64,000 nucleotides of DNA from Trypanosoma brucei gambiense DAL972 (lineage: Eukaryota > Euglenozoa > Kinetoplastea > Trypanosomatida > Trypanosomatidae). The DNA lies in contig NC_026738.1 in the NCBI RefSeq assembly GCF_000210295.1, forward strand, positions 868,001 to 932,000, given 5' to 3'. Shown piece after piece: positions 10,202-20,586 of the stretch (position 1 is its first letter; the number at the start of each line of letters is the position of its first letter). The translations under genes were made by a program, and so were the position numbers. The notes beneath the pieces are model-generated. The model was not told the DNA's origin. It made no database searches and worked only from the letters and a program-made list of their open reading frames with translations.

Positions 10202-11362
10202 ATGAGTAAACCTACCGTTTCGGAGGAACACCATGCAGATGTGATTCGTCAGCACTTAACTGGAATCGAGAACGCGTATTACTACAACCCTGGTAATGAG
10301 ATGGCGGCGGTACATCCTGCGGAGGGGACTGTGTCCCCGCGGCAGTCACAGGATATTCAGCCAGTTTGCATTGTCGCTGGTAATGGAAACCGCCCACTAG
10401 CTGAGGCAGTGGCGCTGCTTCTGGGGATCCCCACACACCAGACTTTAGTGGCCCAACGTGCAAGCGGTGAGGTGAATGTCCGTATATGCGAGAGTGTCCT
10501 TGGCGCCGATGTGTACATCATCCAGAGTACTTCGGGAAATGGGCTCATCGACGTTAACACAGCGATTATGGAGCTTCTGCTGCTCGTTCGGAAGATGCGC
10601 CTCAGCAATGCGAGACGTGTCACTGCAATAATCCCCTTCTTTTCGTACTCGAAACAGGATCGCAAAAGAAACATCCGCAGCACAATTTCGGCGGCGGCCG
10701 TTGCCAACATGCTGACAACCGTTGGGGTGGACCGCGTCACAACACTCGACCTCCATGCAGGGCAAACACAGGGGTTCTTCGGCAACACACCATTGGACAA
10801 CCTGCAGATGTACCAAGAATTTGCTCAATATCTTCATAGCCAGGTATGGTTTAACAGCAACAATATGACGATTGTAGCACTGAGCGCTGGTAGCGTAGAG
10901 CGCGCACGACTTCTAGCCGATACACTCAACATCGATCAAATTGCCACCGTCCTCCTACGGCGCAATGCGAGTGGCACCGTGACTTTGCAGTGCGTGGGAG
11001 AGGTGAAAGGCCGCATTTGTGTTGTCGTCGAGGGTATCTGTGACACGGGTGAGGTCCTTGTGAAAACTTCTGAGTTGCTGAACCAACTTGGTGCTACAAA
11101 GGTAACGGCTTGTTGCACCCACGGCATTCTCACACCGCCATGCCCTCAGCTTCTAAACGAATGTGATGCTCTAAGCGAAGTTGTTGTGTCTGACTCAATA
11201 CCACAGGAGGAGCATCAGCGACTTGTCCCCAAATTGAAGGTACTCACTATTGCCCCGCTAATCGCTACTGTCGTGTTCAAACATACCCAAGATGCCAGTT
11301 TTGTTCCTTTGTTCGAACAACCCAAGCTTAGGGAGGGAAAGGGATCCGTCGACTCTCCATAA
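10202..11362 (+). CDS. PRPP synthetase-like protein with degenerate active site
   Basis: The product is 386 aa, with about 50 extra N-terminal residues compared with standard ribose-phosphate pyrophosphokinases. Family hallmarks are clear: GEVNVRICESVLGADVYIIQ (89-108), IPFFSYSKQDRK (144-155), TLDLHAGQTQGFF (181-193) and CCTHG near the end. PRPP synthetase makes PRPP from ribose 5-phosphate and ATP. Key positions differ. The PRPP-binding loop, normally VDDMxDTxGT, reads VEGICDTGEV (276-285). The ribose-5-phosphate site SPDAGG reads ALSAGS (226-231). The catalytic Lys of the flexible loop (K194 in human PRPS1) aligns with Leu, while Arg (R196) is kept as R253. The protein is therefore probably non-catalytic or altered, perhaps a regulatory partner like mammalian PRPP synthetase-associated proteins. 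The alignment was done by eye. Confidence 0.88.
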   Translation: MSKPTVSEEHHADVIRQHLTGIENAYYYNPGNEMAAVHPAEGTVSPRQSQDIQPVCIVAGNGNRPLAEAVALLLGIPTHQTLVAQRASGEVNVRICESVLGADVYIIQSTSGNGLIDVNTAIMELLLLVRKMRLSNARRVTAIIPFFSYSKQDRKRNIRSTISAAAVANMLTTVGVDRVTTLDLHAGQTQGFFGNTPLDNLQMYQEFAQYLHSQVWFNSNNMTIVALSAGSVERARLLADTLNIDQIATVLLRRNASGTVTLQCVGEVKGRICVVVEGICDTGEVLVKTSELLNQLGATKVTACCTHGILTPPCPQLLNECDALSEVVVSDSIPQEEHQRLVPKLKVLTIAPLIATVVFKHTQDASFVPLFEQPKLREGKGSVDSP

Positions 11363-11961
11363 AGTGTTAACTTTTTTTTCCCTTTTCCACTGTGTCGATG
11401 TTGATAGGTATAAGGGAGGTGGATGCTCAGTGGCGAGTGTTTCGTGGGAATTTATGTATAGGTCGCTTTTTTTGACCACGGTACGCTCTCCAGTGTTGAT
11501 TTAATTTGTTTTCGTAAGACGAAAATTTGTTATAATTAACGAGAAGGGAAAGCAAAAAACGAAGGAGTCTCAGCACGAGCACACGCATGCTATAGGCGGT
11601 ACGGTTGGTCCTTCGTCTAATTATCGACGTGTTTTTTTTACATTCGCCACGGGATAGAAGGGGAAAAGTGAGCAGTTAAGGCGCATTATGTGCATTGAAA
11701 GTACTCCTAATTCCCTTCACTGTGGGTGATGTTTGGTAACACCGCGTACTTCTTACTTGCCCTTATCTTCTTTTTCACGAACATTTGGTTTTGATTCTCT
11801 TTTCCCATTTTGTTTTCCCTCATGTATGATTATATATCATGTGTATATAGGGCTCACAGAGTTTTCTTTGAATAAGATAGAAACCGCCTAAAGGGGCAGT
11901 TGATATTATTATCTTGTACTGTTGCAGCGCAACCGCTGAAGATCATCTTTTGTTTTTTGAA

Positions 11962-12004
<43 letters not shown>

Positions 12005-12101
12005 GTGCACTCAGGTGCACGTTTCATAGACATAATTCTGTCAAGTGGAAAAGGTTGTGTGAGCCGAACCTCGCAACCCATAGAAGAGAGTGTGAAGGAA
12101 A
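11363..12101. other. Intergenic region and long 5' UTR with CA repeat
   Basis: No gene is seen. A pyrimidine-rich tract at about 11755-11822 is followed by a first AG at 11849-11850. If that acceptor is used, the 5' UTR of the next gene is about 250 bases and contains the (AC)n repeat. Another AG candidate lies near 11926. Confidence 0.5.
11965..12003. repeat. (AC)n dinucleotide repeat, about 19 units
   Basis: An uninterrupted AC run lies about 100 bases upstream of the ATG at 12102, probably inside the 5' UTR. Confidence 0.95.
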
Positions 12102-14597
12102 ATGTTGACGCTCCGTGAACTAGACCCTTCCGAACTGGAAGATGAAGCGCACCTGAGGCGCTTTGAACAATGTCGTTGCGAGGTTATGCGCGTGTCCAGT
12201 AGCCGTCTTCTCCCTGAATGTATTGCTCTGACCACAAAAGGCGGTTTTGTACAACTCGTCAACGTTTCCACGGGAGCGTTTCGTGTTTTCCTTACACACC
12301 TGGGAAATATGCCGTTGGAGTCACAACTTCGTTGCTTTTCCCTTGCCCCCTCCCTCTACGCTACCAAAGGTGCCCACTCGCTGCTCTACTCACTTGCGTA
12401 CTCGAACGAACTCCTGCTGGCTGATATGGAGCAAGGTACTGTGAGTGTTCTTGCAACCTTCCAAAGCCGCCCCAGTGTTGTGTATTGTGATGGTGATTAC
12501 ATTGTGTGCGGGGAGGGCTCTGGGCAAGTAACCCTGTGGCGGTCACCTAGTGCCACAGATGGTGATGCGACGATTGAGTGGCGCAGGTCTGTATTCACAG
12601 ACACGGTGGTATGTATTACACTACAGCGTGCATACGTGGTCTGTTCATCTGTAGACCAACACTCCTACGTGCTATCCCTCCGTGGAGGGGACATCATCGC
12701 AAAACTTGCGCAAGGCCCAGAGGCGGCGGTTTCGCTGCAGTCTGTTACAACTTCACAACTAAGCGGAGGTTTCATGTTACTCTGTCTTCCGACCGTACTG
12801 ACTGTTTATGCTCCACCGAACAAAGAGGTTGCAGCACCCCCTTGTCCCACCGACGGTACCGTGTGGGACTGCTCGAATTCAGTACAACTAGACACGCAGA
12901 TAAACTGTTTAAGTTGCTGTGTTGGCCTCATAGCCTGCGGAACAGCTTCCGGCGTTGTAATCCTCATGACTATGGATGAAACAGGCCGTGAGGTGGTGGA
13001 GCGAGTAAGGTTCAACGTTGGGTTTGCTGTCGTTTGTGTTCAGTTGTTTGACGACGACACCCTGGTGGTTGTAACCTCCTCTGGCGATGTATGGAAGTGG
13101 ACCACCACGGACTTGCTTCCTGAGGAGCCAGCATGTGATTTGAGCGGTGAGGAAGAACTTCCCGAGCCTAATGTGCAACCGCCTACCGCCACGTCTGCGG
13201 CACCCAGGCCAACACATGAATCAATGGGTCTGGACAACCCTCAGATTGTTCAAGTAACTTCCAGTGAGGTTGTTAACCCAGGATATCTTAATGAGTGCGG
13301 AAAAGAGGAGGAGGAGGAGGAGATTACTATAATGATGGACGATGAATCTCATCCTCTGCCGTCTCGCGTATCAACCCTTCCCTCCAGACACCCAGTGAAC
13401 CTTCGCACACATTGTCGGGAAGGTAGCGACAATAAGAATGTTGGGGATTACCAGGAAATTTTTGACACACCAAATGAGGTGCTTGCTCATATGGCTGAGT
13501 GTTCTGGAGATAGAAGTGATCATATGCCGACGTGCGCTCGAACCAGGTCACCATCGGGCACGGTTACAGAGTCCGAAACCTTTTCTGATGATGGCAGCTC
13601 GTGTTCTAGTCGATCGAGCTCACCGAGCAGCGTCAGCGTCGCTGGGTATGCGACCGCAGATGTAGCGGCCGACCGCATCACCAATGGGGCAATTCAGAGC
13701 TCACCACCCAGCGAACAGAACCTTCGCTCAATCAGTCGTGATGCTGCGGGTGACTTTGCCGTTGATGTGGATGCGACGCTGACCTCCAGTCCCGGGACTT
13801 GTGCTTGTCCACCTGTCTTGGAGGCCGGACTGACAACTGCTGACGCAGTTGCTGTTGCTGCCTGCAACGAAGTAACTGAGCGTGGAGGTGAGGTGTGCTC
13901 TCCCACAAGGTATACACTGACGCACACCCTGGACAAGGTGTTACGTGCTGTTGATGTAGTCCCGCCGTTAACGATCAAGGGGTTGTGCGCGGGAAGGCGT
14001 ATGGACCCGCGCAAGGCCAAACTTATTGCTGAGACCGACTGCCATGAAGAGCCAGCCCCGGGACCGGAGAAGCAAAGTTCACAAATGTTGATGGATTATC
14101 GTGAAGGGCTGGAGGACACGCCCTTTGACTATGCGGCGTACGCTGGGGCCCACCCACTAAAGACCGAGGCTCTTAAATACAGATACCCCGTGCGAATGCC
14201 GGTGTATAGTACACGCGCTCAACTGTTCACTCCTTCCACGGAACTGCGCGTGACCAACATCAAAGGAAATAGCGAAGAAAACAATATGGAGGTCAATCGG
14301 AAGAAAGAAAGCCGACAAGACCACAATGATCAGCAAGAGAATGTCACGAATTTTACCATTGCCGATGATCTCATGAACGCCACGTACGGAAGACTCACAC
14401 GGCGAAAAGATCCCCTGCTTGAGGAAGAGCGACAGCTTGGGGGACCCGATATTCGTCGCCACTCTTGCGGTGGATTACTGTGTGGGACCGTGGATCCTAA
14501 TGGAACTGTGCTTTTTCAGGAATTTCGCGTGCAGCCCAGTCCTCCTGGTCTACTTCTTTTACCAATGCCACTCCCCCCGACGCCCACAGTCTTTTAA
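12102..14597 (+). CDS. Beta-propeller (WD40-like) protein with long acidic, disordered tail
   Basis: The product is 831 aa and I do not recognise a named orthologue. Residues about 1-340 read as a divergent WD40-type propeller, with repeated strands such as IVCGEGSGQVTLWR, YVVCSSVDQHSYVLS, IACGTASGVVILM and LVVVTSSGDVWKW. The last one ends in a WKW typical of a propeller blade. From about 345 the chain is low-complexity: a Pro/Thr-rich stretch, an acidic run (KEEEEEEITIMMDDE, about 403-416) and a Ser-rich block (SSCSSRSSSPSSVSV, about 504-518). A more ordered basic region follows, with RMDPRKAKLIAE and a DTPFDYAAY segment (about 625-690). The last 60 residues are basic then proline-rich. A scaffold role is an inference. 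Confidence 0.8.
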   Translation: MLTLRELDPSELEDEAHLRRFEQCRCEVMRVSSSRLLPECIALTTKGGFVQLVNVSTGAFRVFLTHLGNMPLESQLRCFSLAPSLYATKGAHSLLYSLAYSNELLLADMEQGTVSVLATFQSRPSVVYCDGDYIVCGEGSGQVTLWRSPSATDGDATIEWRRSVFTDTVVCITLQRAYVVCSSVDQHSYVLSLRGGDIIAKLAQGPEAAVSLQSVTTSQLSGGFMLLCLPTVLTVYAPPNKEVAAPPCPTDGTVWDCSNSVQLDTQINCLSCCVGLIACGTASGVVILMTMDETGREVVERVRFNVGFAVVCVQLFDDDTLVVVTSSGDVWKWTTTDLLPEEPACDLSGEEELPEPNVQPPTATSAAPRPTHESMGLDNPQIVQVTSSEVVNPGYLNECGKEEEEEEITIMMDDESHPLPSRVSTLPSRHPVNLRTHCREGSDNKNVGDYQEIFDTPNEVLAHMAECSGDRSDHMPTCARTRSPSGTVTESETFSDDGSSCSSRSSSPSSVSVAGYATADVAADRITNGAIQSSPPSEQNLRSISRDAAGDFAVDVDATLTSSPGTCACPPVLEAGLTTADAVAVAACNEVTERGGEVCSPTRYTLTHTLDKVLRAVDVVPPLTIKGLCAGRRMDPRKAKLIAETDCHEEPAPGPEKQSSQMLMDYREGLEDTPFDYAAYAGAHPLKTEALKYRYPVRMPVYSTRAQLFTPSTELRVTNIKGNSEENNMEVNRKKESRQDHNDQQENVTNFTIADDLMNATYGRLTRRKDPLLEEERQLGGPDIRRHSCGGLLCGTVDPNGTVLFQEFRVQPSPPGLLLLPMPLPPTPTVF

Positions 14598-14856
14598 TAT
14601 GATTCCATAGAGTGGAATAAGATGAACGTGCATCGTTTGATGCGGTTTGTTGTCATTTTTCTTTTTTTAAAAAGTGAAGAGGTGCTGCGTGACAGCGACG
14701 TGTGGAGGGATAGTTGAACTGTCATCGCCTTCTTTTGCATCTTATTGCTTCATTTCCCTCCGGAATAACTTTTTTTTTCGCTTTGATATGAGTATAGGGC
14801 GCCATAAAATAAGCGAGACGTACCCCGTTGTGGGGTGTGCTTGGTTGTTTTGAGGG

Positions 14857-17800
14857 ATGCCAGCAGGTAGTGATGACGAATTGCAGCAAGTTGTGCAGCT
14901 CACCTTTCGACAGAGGCATGAGGAGGTACTGGCATGTGAGGCTGTGGTAGTTATTGGTCGGAGAAGACCTTTTAAGACACCGAGACCGCGTTTGTTAGCA
15001 CTGTGTCGTCCATTTTCTGCTGCAGCTCCCACCGGATCGCCGACGTCGAATGCAACGCTTAACGTTGTTCAGGTAGGTGCGGAGCAGGCAACTAATATCA
15101 AATTAGTGTTTGGTGTAGCCCGTCTCGTGGATATTGCGCAAGAGGAAGGTTTTGACGCAACGTTCAATTTTGGAAGCAGCGGCTTGCTCTCAGTTAGGTT
15201 TGGATCGTATATTCAACGCCAGATGTTTGTCTCCGCCGTAAGGAGCGTCCTGCGTGACGTTCAGCTTCTGACCCCTGGTGCTACAACTGATCACGATGGT
15301 GTGCAGGCGCTTCTCCTGGACGAGGTTGGTGCTGCAACCGAACATAATATTGTAGCGCATGTGAAAAGCCAAAGGCGGGTAAAGCATCGTGCGCTTACTA
15401 CGGAGGATGAACAGCAGTTGCAAGCGCTCCTGGGGCCACATAGTTTCGATGACATTCGTGCTACCGAAAAACTGTTGTCTACACACCAGAAAAAAGCGGA
15501 GCTGCTATCCGTGAATGACCTTGTGATTTCTGCTTGTGCGTGGGAGGAAGTGCGTGAACACATTTCGAGCATCATGGAGGATGTGGGGGAGATGGAAGCA
15601 CGTATTGCACAGTACTCCAAGTGCATTCTTTCCCAGAAGGAACAGCTGCAGAGAATTGAGCATCAACACAACACCCTACAACGGAAGCAACAGAACCTTC
15701 ACAAACTGCAGGAGCAGCTACAAGTAGTCAGAGGGCAGCTTAACTTACCACCACAGGTTACAGCGTTGCTCCAACGGGTGGGCGAAGCACGCAGCGAGGA
15801 TTTGGAAGAATTCCTCTCTAACGAAAGCAATGTGCGTCGCTTATCCGACGCCGTAGGGCTCATCACGTCACTTCTGCAGAACACAAAACTCGAGTCAGAT
15901 TACCCTATTGCTTTAGTAGCCGCTCGCCGTGCGTTCTTCGCTGAGCAGCGCCGTGCGATTGCTCACCGTACCAAGACGTATATATTAGATGCTATTAGTC
16001 GTCACGAAAAGTTATATCTTACTGACCCCCGGCGATTTAGCACGAAAAATCAACTAATATGGAAAATGCACTTGGGAGTTACGAACATGATGACGAGTTT
16101 TCAGGAACTTATCAAAACCTTGAGGTACGTGGATTTTGAGGGGTTCATCGCGGTCTTACGCCGCTACCGGGTGTGCATGCAGCGCGTTTACGCCCGAGAA
16201 ATGCAGAACTTTTTTAAGTACCTTCGTGGGCAACTTAAAAAGGTCGGTTCGCATAGACCGTTTCTCATTGGGGTGCGTGACTCTTCCGATGGGATTGTTT
16301 TCTCCGGGTCGGAATCGACAAGGTCGGAGACTCCACATCGGCGAGGTAGTTTGGCGAACAGTGATGGTTTGCGGTGGACACCAACATGCAGCCCTCTAGG
16401 TTACCCGCATTCGTTTTGCCACATGAGCGGCAGCTTCAGCAGGTTAAACATTAGCGCACCCACTGAAGGCCAGTTGTTTGTTGACTTACCCGTTGCGTGT
16501 GACGATACGCTTCGGCTCTACGATCCGATACACACACAAGCCGCCAATGTGGGTCATAATTCTCCAACTCCAGCTCCGTCGCTGCTCGCTCCCACTGTCA
16601 GTAGAACAAACGGCCAATTAAAACCTGATGTAGCATTTGCTATGACACTAGAGGCGGCTTTCTGTATGGTCCTACAGGAGGAGGACACTTTGCGGCGTTG
16701 CTTCGGTTTAGTGGAGGGGCGTGAAGAGTGTTCCAAAGGTGAAGAAAATCACCATGATTTTACCCCCTCAGCTAGTGGCGCTCTATCAAATGTTCCTGAG
16801 TCAGATAAAGCCGGACTGCTGCGCGAGTCCCTTTTGGAGCTTTTTGGTGGCGATAAAGTGGTCCAATTTTATTCTGGTGCTTTGAACACAGCGGCACCCA
16901 GTGCCAAGCATAGCGAGAAAGATGATGTACCATCCGCAAGAGTGGATGTTGATTGTGATACCACCACTGCCGACAAGAACGAAGGAAAAGTGTGTACCAA
17001 GTTGGAAAAGGGGCAGGAAGATGCCCAAAAGGGGTGCTATTTGCAGAAAGAATTGGTTGATCTTGTGCAGTACATTGGCGAGCGATGTGATAGACTGAAT
17101 GCGTTGCCCGCCATGGTTATGATCAAGGCCTATCGTCGTGAAGGCACACCCACTGCTTCGAGCTCTTTCTGCCAATCGATACTGCAGGCCCTCGAACCAA
17201 TTGTAGCATCACTAATTTCACAAAGCATCATGGAGCAGACGGCGTCGATAAAGACGTGCGTGCGGCGGTATGTCGTTGATCCGTCTGGTTTGCTTAGTTG
17301 TTTTTCAGGGTTACCAACTCTTGTGCAAAGACTAGAAACAATGCACGATTCCCTCCCGGTAGCAGTACGTACCCACAGCGAGTACGCTTCGGTTGTACTG
17401 ACCCTCGTGGACCAGTGCTTCGAATCCCTTAACTGCATTACAAATCTTGCCAAGTCAGAGGCCAATTATGAGGTAAAATTAAGCAGGTTGGAATGCATTG
17501 TGCGCCGTGCAAACCGTATTTTCAATGCTGGTGGTGAAAATGCAAAGTCTGCGGAGCACGGTTTTCTTCAACAGTACCGCCACCAAGCTTTTTTCTGTCT
17601 CTTTTATGAATCACTTCATCCCATGTCTAACGCGATGGAGCTTCTGAGGGAGAGGTACGACTCTTCGTGTGCTCTGCGTGACCGCTACCGTGAACTGTAT
17701 CTGACACGTGCAGTACTTGTGAAGGAATTCCCTGAATTTGGTCCCTTTACACTTGTTGCTGAGGATCTGGCCCAGGTGCACACTCCGGATGACTTACGCA

Positions 17801-18102
17801 GCCATGCCGCTTTTTCTGTGAGCGCTTTACAGCTTTTACTCACCTCACTACCGGAGGAAATACGCTCCGGAATTCCGGCAAGCAGCGGGAGAATGAAGAA
17901 ACATTTTCTACGTGATGTTGCTCGACGTAAAAATGAAGTGGCCCTTCACTGTACATTGCTCCAAAGAGCGTGGAGTGACTTTAGCGCGATGTTTCTGCAG
18001 AAGTTTGATTTCCTCGAGTCTATATTGCAGTGGTCGATGTACGCCAATCTAAACTTGGATATCAAGCGGCACGAGGTTGTCCAACTGCTGCGGGCTGTCT
18101 AA
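14857..18102 (+). CDS. SEC3: Exocyst complex subunit Sec3 (EXOC1) homologue
   Basis: The product is 1081 aa. The N-terminal part (about 15-140) alternates strands and ends in a helix (QRQMFVSAVRSVL), as in the cryptic PH domain of Sec3 that binds PIP2. Residues about 225-290 form a coiled coil beginning EEVREHISSIMEDVGEMEARIAQY, followed by LQRIEHQHNTLQRKQQNLHK. This resembles the Sec3 coiled-coil signature. The segment around 390-455 (YLTDPRRFSTK ... YVDFEGFIAVLRRYR) resembles the start of the CATCHR helical rods of exocyst subunits. A low-complexity insertion lies at about 480-585. Exocyst tethers secretory vesicles; in trypanosomes that traffic uses the flagellar pocket. VPS52 and other CATCHR proteins are alternatives, but the PH-like N-terminus favours Sec3. 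Confidence 0.66.
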   Translation: MPAGSDDELQQVVQLTFRQRHEEVLACEAVVVIGRRRPFKTPRPRLLALCRPFSAAAPTGSPTSNATLNVVQVGAEQATNIKLVFGVARLVDIAQEEGFDATFNFGSSGLLSVRFGSYIQRQMFVSAVRSVLRDVQLLTPGATTDHDGVQALLLDEVGAATEHNIVAHVKSQRRVKHRALTTEDEQQLQALLGPHSFDDIRATEKLLSTHQKKAELLSVNDLVISACAWEEVREHISSIMEDVGEMEARIAQYSKCILSQKEQLQRIEHQHNTLQRKQQNLHKLQEQLQVVRGQLNLPPQVTALLQRVGEARSEDLEEFLSNESNVRRLSDAVGLITSLLQNTKLESDYPIALVAARRAFFAEQRRAIAHRTKTYILDAISRHEKLYLTDPRRFSTKNQLIWKMHLGVTNMMTSFQELIKTLRYVDFEGFIAVLRRYRVCMQRVYAREMQNFFKYLRGQLKKVGSHRPFLIGVRDSSDGIVFSGSESTRSETPHRRGSLANSDGLRWTPTCSPLGYPHSFCHMSGSFSRLNISAPTEGQLFVDLPVACDDTLRLYDPIHTQAANVGHNSPTPAPSLLAPTVSRTNGQLKPDVAFAMTLEAAFCMVLQEEDTLRRCFGLVEGREECSKGEENHHDFTPSASGALSNVPESDKAGLLRESLLELFGGDKVVQFYSGALNTAAPSAKHSEKDDVPSARVDVDCDTTTADKNEGKVCTKLEKGQEDAQKGCYLQKELVDLVQYIGERCDRLNALPAMVMIKAYRREGTPTASSSFCQSILQALEPIVASLISQSIMEQTASIKTCVRRYVVDPSGLLSCFSGLPTLVQRLETMHDSLPVAVRTHSEYASVVLTLVDQCFESLNCITNLAKSEANYEVKLSRLECIVRRANRIFNAGGENAKSAEHGFLQQYRHQAFFCLFYESLHPMSNAMELLRERYDSSCALRDRYRELYLTRAVLVKEFPEFGPFTLVAEDLAQVHTPDDLRSHAAFSVSALQLLLTSLPEEIRSGIPASSGRMKKHFLRDVARRKNEVALHCTLLQRAWSDFSAMFLQKFDFLESILQWSMYANLNLDIKRHEVVQLLRAV

Positions 18103-19070
18103 GTATTTATATGTAACACCTTGCTTTTTATCACCGCTGCAAGCGGTTTGGTGCGTTGCATTGTGTGCGGTTGATTGCCATCCCATATCTGCCTGTTTTA
18201 ACGTTGTAGGGGGGTGCCGATGTTTGTCAGCGCCAAGTGCCACTTGGATGGTAAGGTTGTTATCGTGCAACACGGGAACCGGTCTTGCCCCAGTATATGT
18301 GGATTGGTGTTTGATGGTATCGTATCAACTGTATGGGAAACTAACAATACTTGTAGTTACTGCAGTTTTTGAGTTTCGGCAGTGAGAGTCCTCCAGCGGG
18401 AAAGCGGGCGGATGGTTTCCGAGCTCCTCTGAAGTTGCCTGATCTGGACATAGTGCAAAAGAGCAGTGAAAAAAAGAAAAGGGAGAATTAAAAGGATAGA
18501 TTTGTGTGCACCGCAGGGGAAAGCAATGGAAGTACATGCAGCAACACCAACTTTGTTACAATTGTTTAAAAGTGTAATTTTGTGCGCCCGTATGCGTGTG
18601 GGAGCACTGTAATTTTCTGAAGTGTGTTATGAGAGTATGAGATGCGCGTGTGATCGGCGATGAGCTCGCACGCTGAAGTTCGGTTGGGTGCTTCTTTTTG
18701 ATTTCAGAGAGAAAGGTGGGTCGAGAAGAGGTGGAGGTAACGTAACGGAGCCTTAACTCCGATGGTGTTCGACCTCCTCTTTTCTTTTTGACGTAAGCAC
18801 TGCGCGCGTGTACAATCATGTGTGTGCATGTGTGCTCTCTTCCTCAACATCTGTTTGCTAGTGTGTAGTTGGCCTTCTCGTTGCTCCTTTATGCGAAGGT
18901 AATTTCTTGAAGTTGTTCGCTCCTTGCTTCTTAACCTTTCCGTTACTTGTCAATTGTGCTGTCACTTTTCGACTATTTTCTCTGGATAATTGTCCCCCTA
19001 AATTTTCCTCTTTCCTTCTAACTATTTAATATTACCCCAGTGGTAGTGGAAACGGTTTCAGTGTTGGACA
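18103..19070. other. Intergenic region with strong splice acceptor
   Basis: No gene is seen in 968 bases. A pyrimidine-rich stretch from about 18930 runs without an AG to 19039-19040 (CCCCAG), the evident spliced-leader acceptor, 30 bases before the next ATG. Confidence 0.65.
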
Positions 19071-19835
19071 ATGTCAAGGTCGCGAAATATCGTTGCCATG
19101 CCCCCGTCCACTAAAGTTCAGAATAGTGTTGAGTTTTCTCTAAGGCAGAGACTGTTTGACACACAGAAATTAGCGCAAATGCGCCTGCAGAGAGTCATGG
19201 AGTTGAAAGATGAGGTCGCTCGCCTGCGCGAATTACTTGGCAACTTGAGGGGCGGCGAAGAAGGTGACGACCCTGCTTCACCGCAGCGGATCAGGTCGCC
19301 CATCAAATCAACGATTCGGCGGGAAAATTTTTCTCTGGGAGAGCAAGGTGGAAGGATTGCCACTGCAGTTGCCAGCCGCCGGGGGAGGTCGAATGAAGCG
19401 GCTGCCCAGCGTGACATCATTGTTACCGTGGGCGCGGGAAGTAGGCGCCGCGGTAACCTTACACCCACCCGGGGGGCTACATCCCCTAAGGGGTCAGATA
19501 AGGCCCGCCCCATGGTGTTAAAAATAACTAGGGACCCCTCTCCGTATGCACGGACTGCTCGTGCTTCTAATTGCAGCGGTGGTGACCCATTGGGGCTCTT
19601 TCACACCAGCTTTCAGTTGGCACACGGTAAGGGTGCAACAAACATACAGCGACTCCGGCCAACGCGGCGTTCATTGGTAACGGGGACTACCAGTGCGAAC
19701 TCGCCCGAGCGGCGTTTGGGTCGCCGCTCCCCCACGAGGTTGCCACTGTCAAACCCAATGGGAGAGCACCTTAGCACCTCCGCCTCCATATCGTGCCGCG
19801 GCTTACATTCACCCACCGCGCGACAGAGGGCATGA
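19071..19835 (+). CDS. Basic, mostly disordered hypothetical protein
   Basis: The product is 254 aa and not recognised. The ATG follows a very clear acceptor by 30 bases, which supports it as a real gene. A short amphipathic coiled coil occupies about 22-65 (SLRQRLFDTQKLAQMRLQRVMELKDEVARLRELL). The remainder is Arg/Ser/Pro/Gly-rich, with recurrent SP, TP and SPxR motifs (SPQRIRSPIKS, TPTRGATSPK, SPERRLGRRSP), predicting a phosphorylated, disordered, strongly basic chain. Such proteins in trypanosomes are often cytoskeletal or nucleic-acid associated, but nothing here decides between these. Confidence 0.72.
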   Translation: MSRSRNIVAMPPSTKVQNSVEFSLRQRLFDTQKLAQMRLQRVMELKDEVARLRELLGNLRGGEEGDDPASPQRIRSPIKSTIRRENFSLGEQGGRIATAVASRRGRSNEAAAQRDIIVTVGAGSRRRGNLTPTRGATSPKGSDKARPMVLKITRDPSPYARTARASNCSGGDPLGLFHTSFQLAHGKGATNIQRLRPTRRSLVTGTTSANSPERRLGRRSPTRLPLSNPMGEHLSTSASISCRGLHSPTARQRA

Positions 19836-20586
19836 TGATGTGAGAACTATATTGGTAGCTAAAGAATGCAGATCGGCGAGCACAGGCTGAGATAATACCT
19901 CGGATCATCCCTTATAAAAAAGCAAGGGAATTAGTTATAAGTGATATGCATGGTTAAAATGCTGTGAGGTTGCGGATGGTATGACAGTTGTCCGAAGCTG
20001 CGGTCATTACGAGATCTTATTTGTTTCTTGGTGGTCCAACAGCTTTCCTTCTTCTCGTTTCGCAAACTAAGTGAACACCCGAGGGTTGACAGTGTTTTTC
20101 GATACCCGTCAGTACCTCCGTGTGGCAGTCAGAGATGTGAAAGTATAGTGGGGCATTTTCGGATGTATATGGAATGGCTGATTCAACAAAACCGAAAGGC
20201 TTCCCAACTGTACGATGTAGAATAAACTGGTTACAAAGGCACAATGTGCGAAGGGTTAAATAAAAAAGGAGGACCGACACCAGCGTCAGCGTCAGCTGCG
20301 GTAGAGGCCTGCGGCACGCCAAAGGGTTAGGGTTTGGGGAAAATAACTTGTGTTTTCTTTTTTTTGGAAACAACCCAACAGTATGATAACTGACAGACAC
20401 CCAGTTGGTGCGTTGTTACTAACTCTGCGATCACTATCCCCTCGACTCCGCTTTTCTTTTTTTTTTTTGTGTCCTATTACTCCTTTATCGTGTATCTTTC
20501 TTAATGGTAAAAACAGAGTATTTCTTGGCTTCCACCGAAGATTGCTCATACAGGGTAACTCTCTTGAGAAGCAGTTTGTGCAAGTC
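19836..20586. other. Intergenic region with two possible splice acceptors
   Basis: No separate gene is seen. Two pyrimidine tracts with acceptors are present: one at about 20350-20365 with AG at 20380-20381, and a stronger one at about 20447-20503 with AG at 20515-20516. The frame of the next gene is open across both. Confidence 0.55.
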
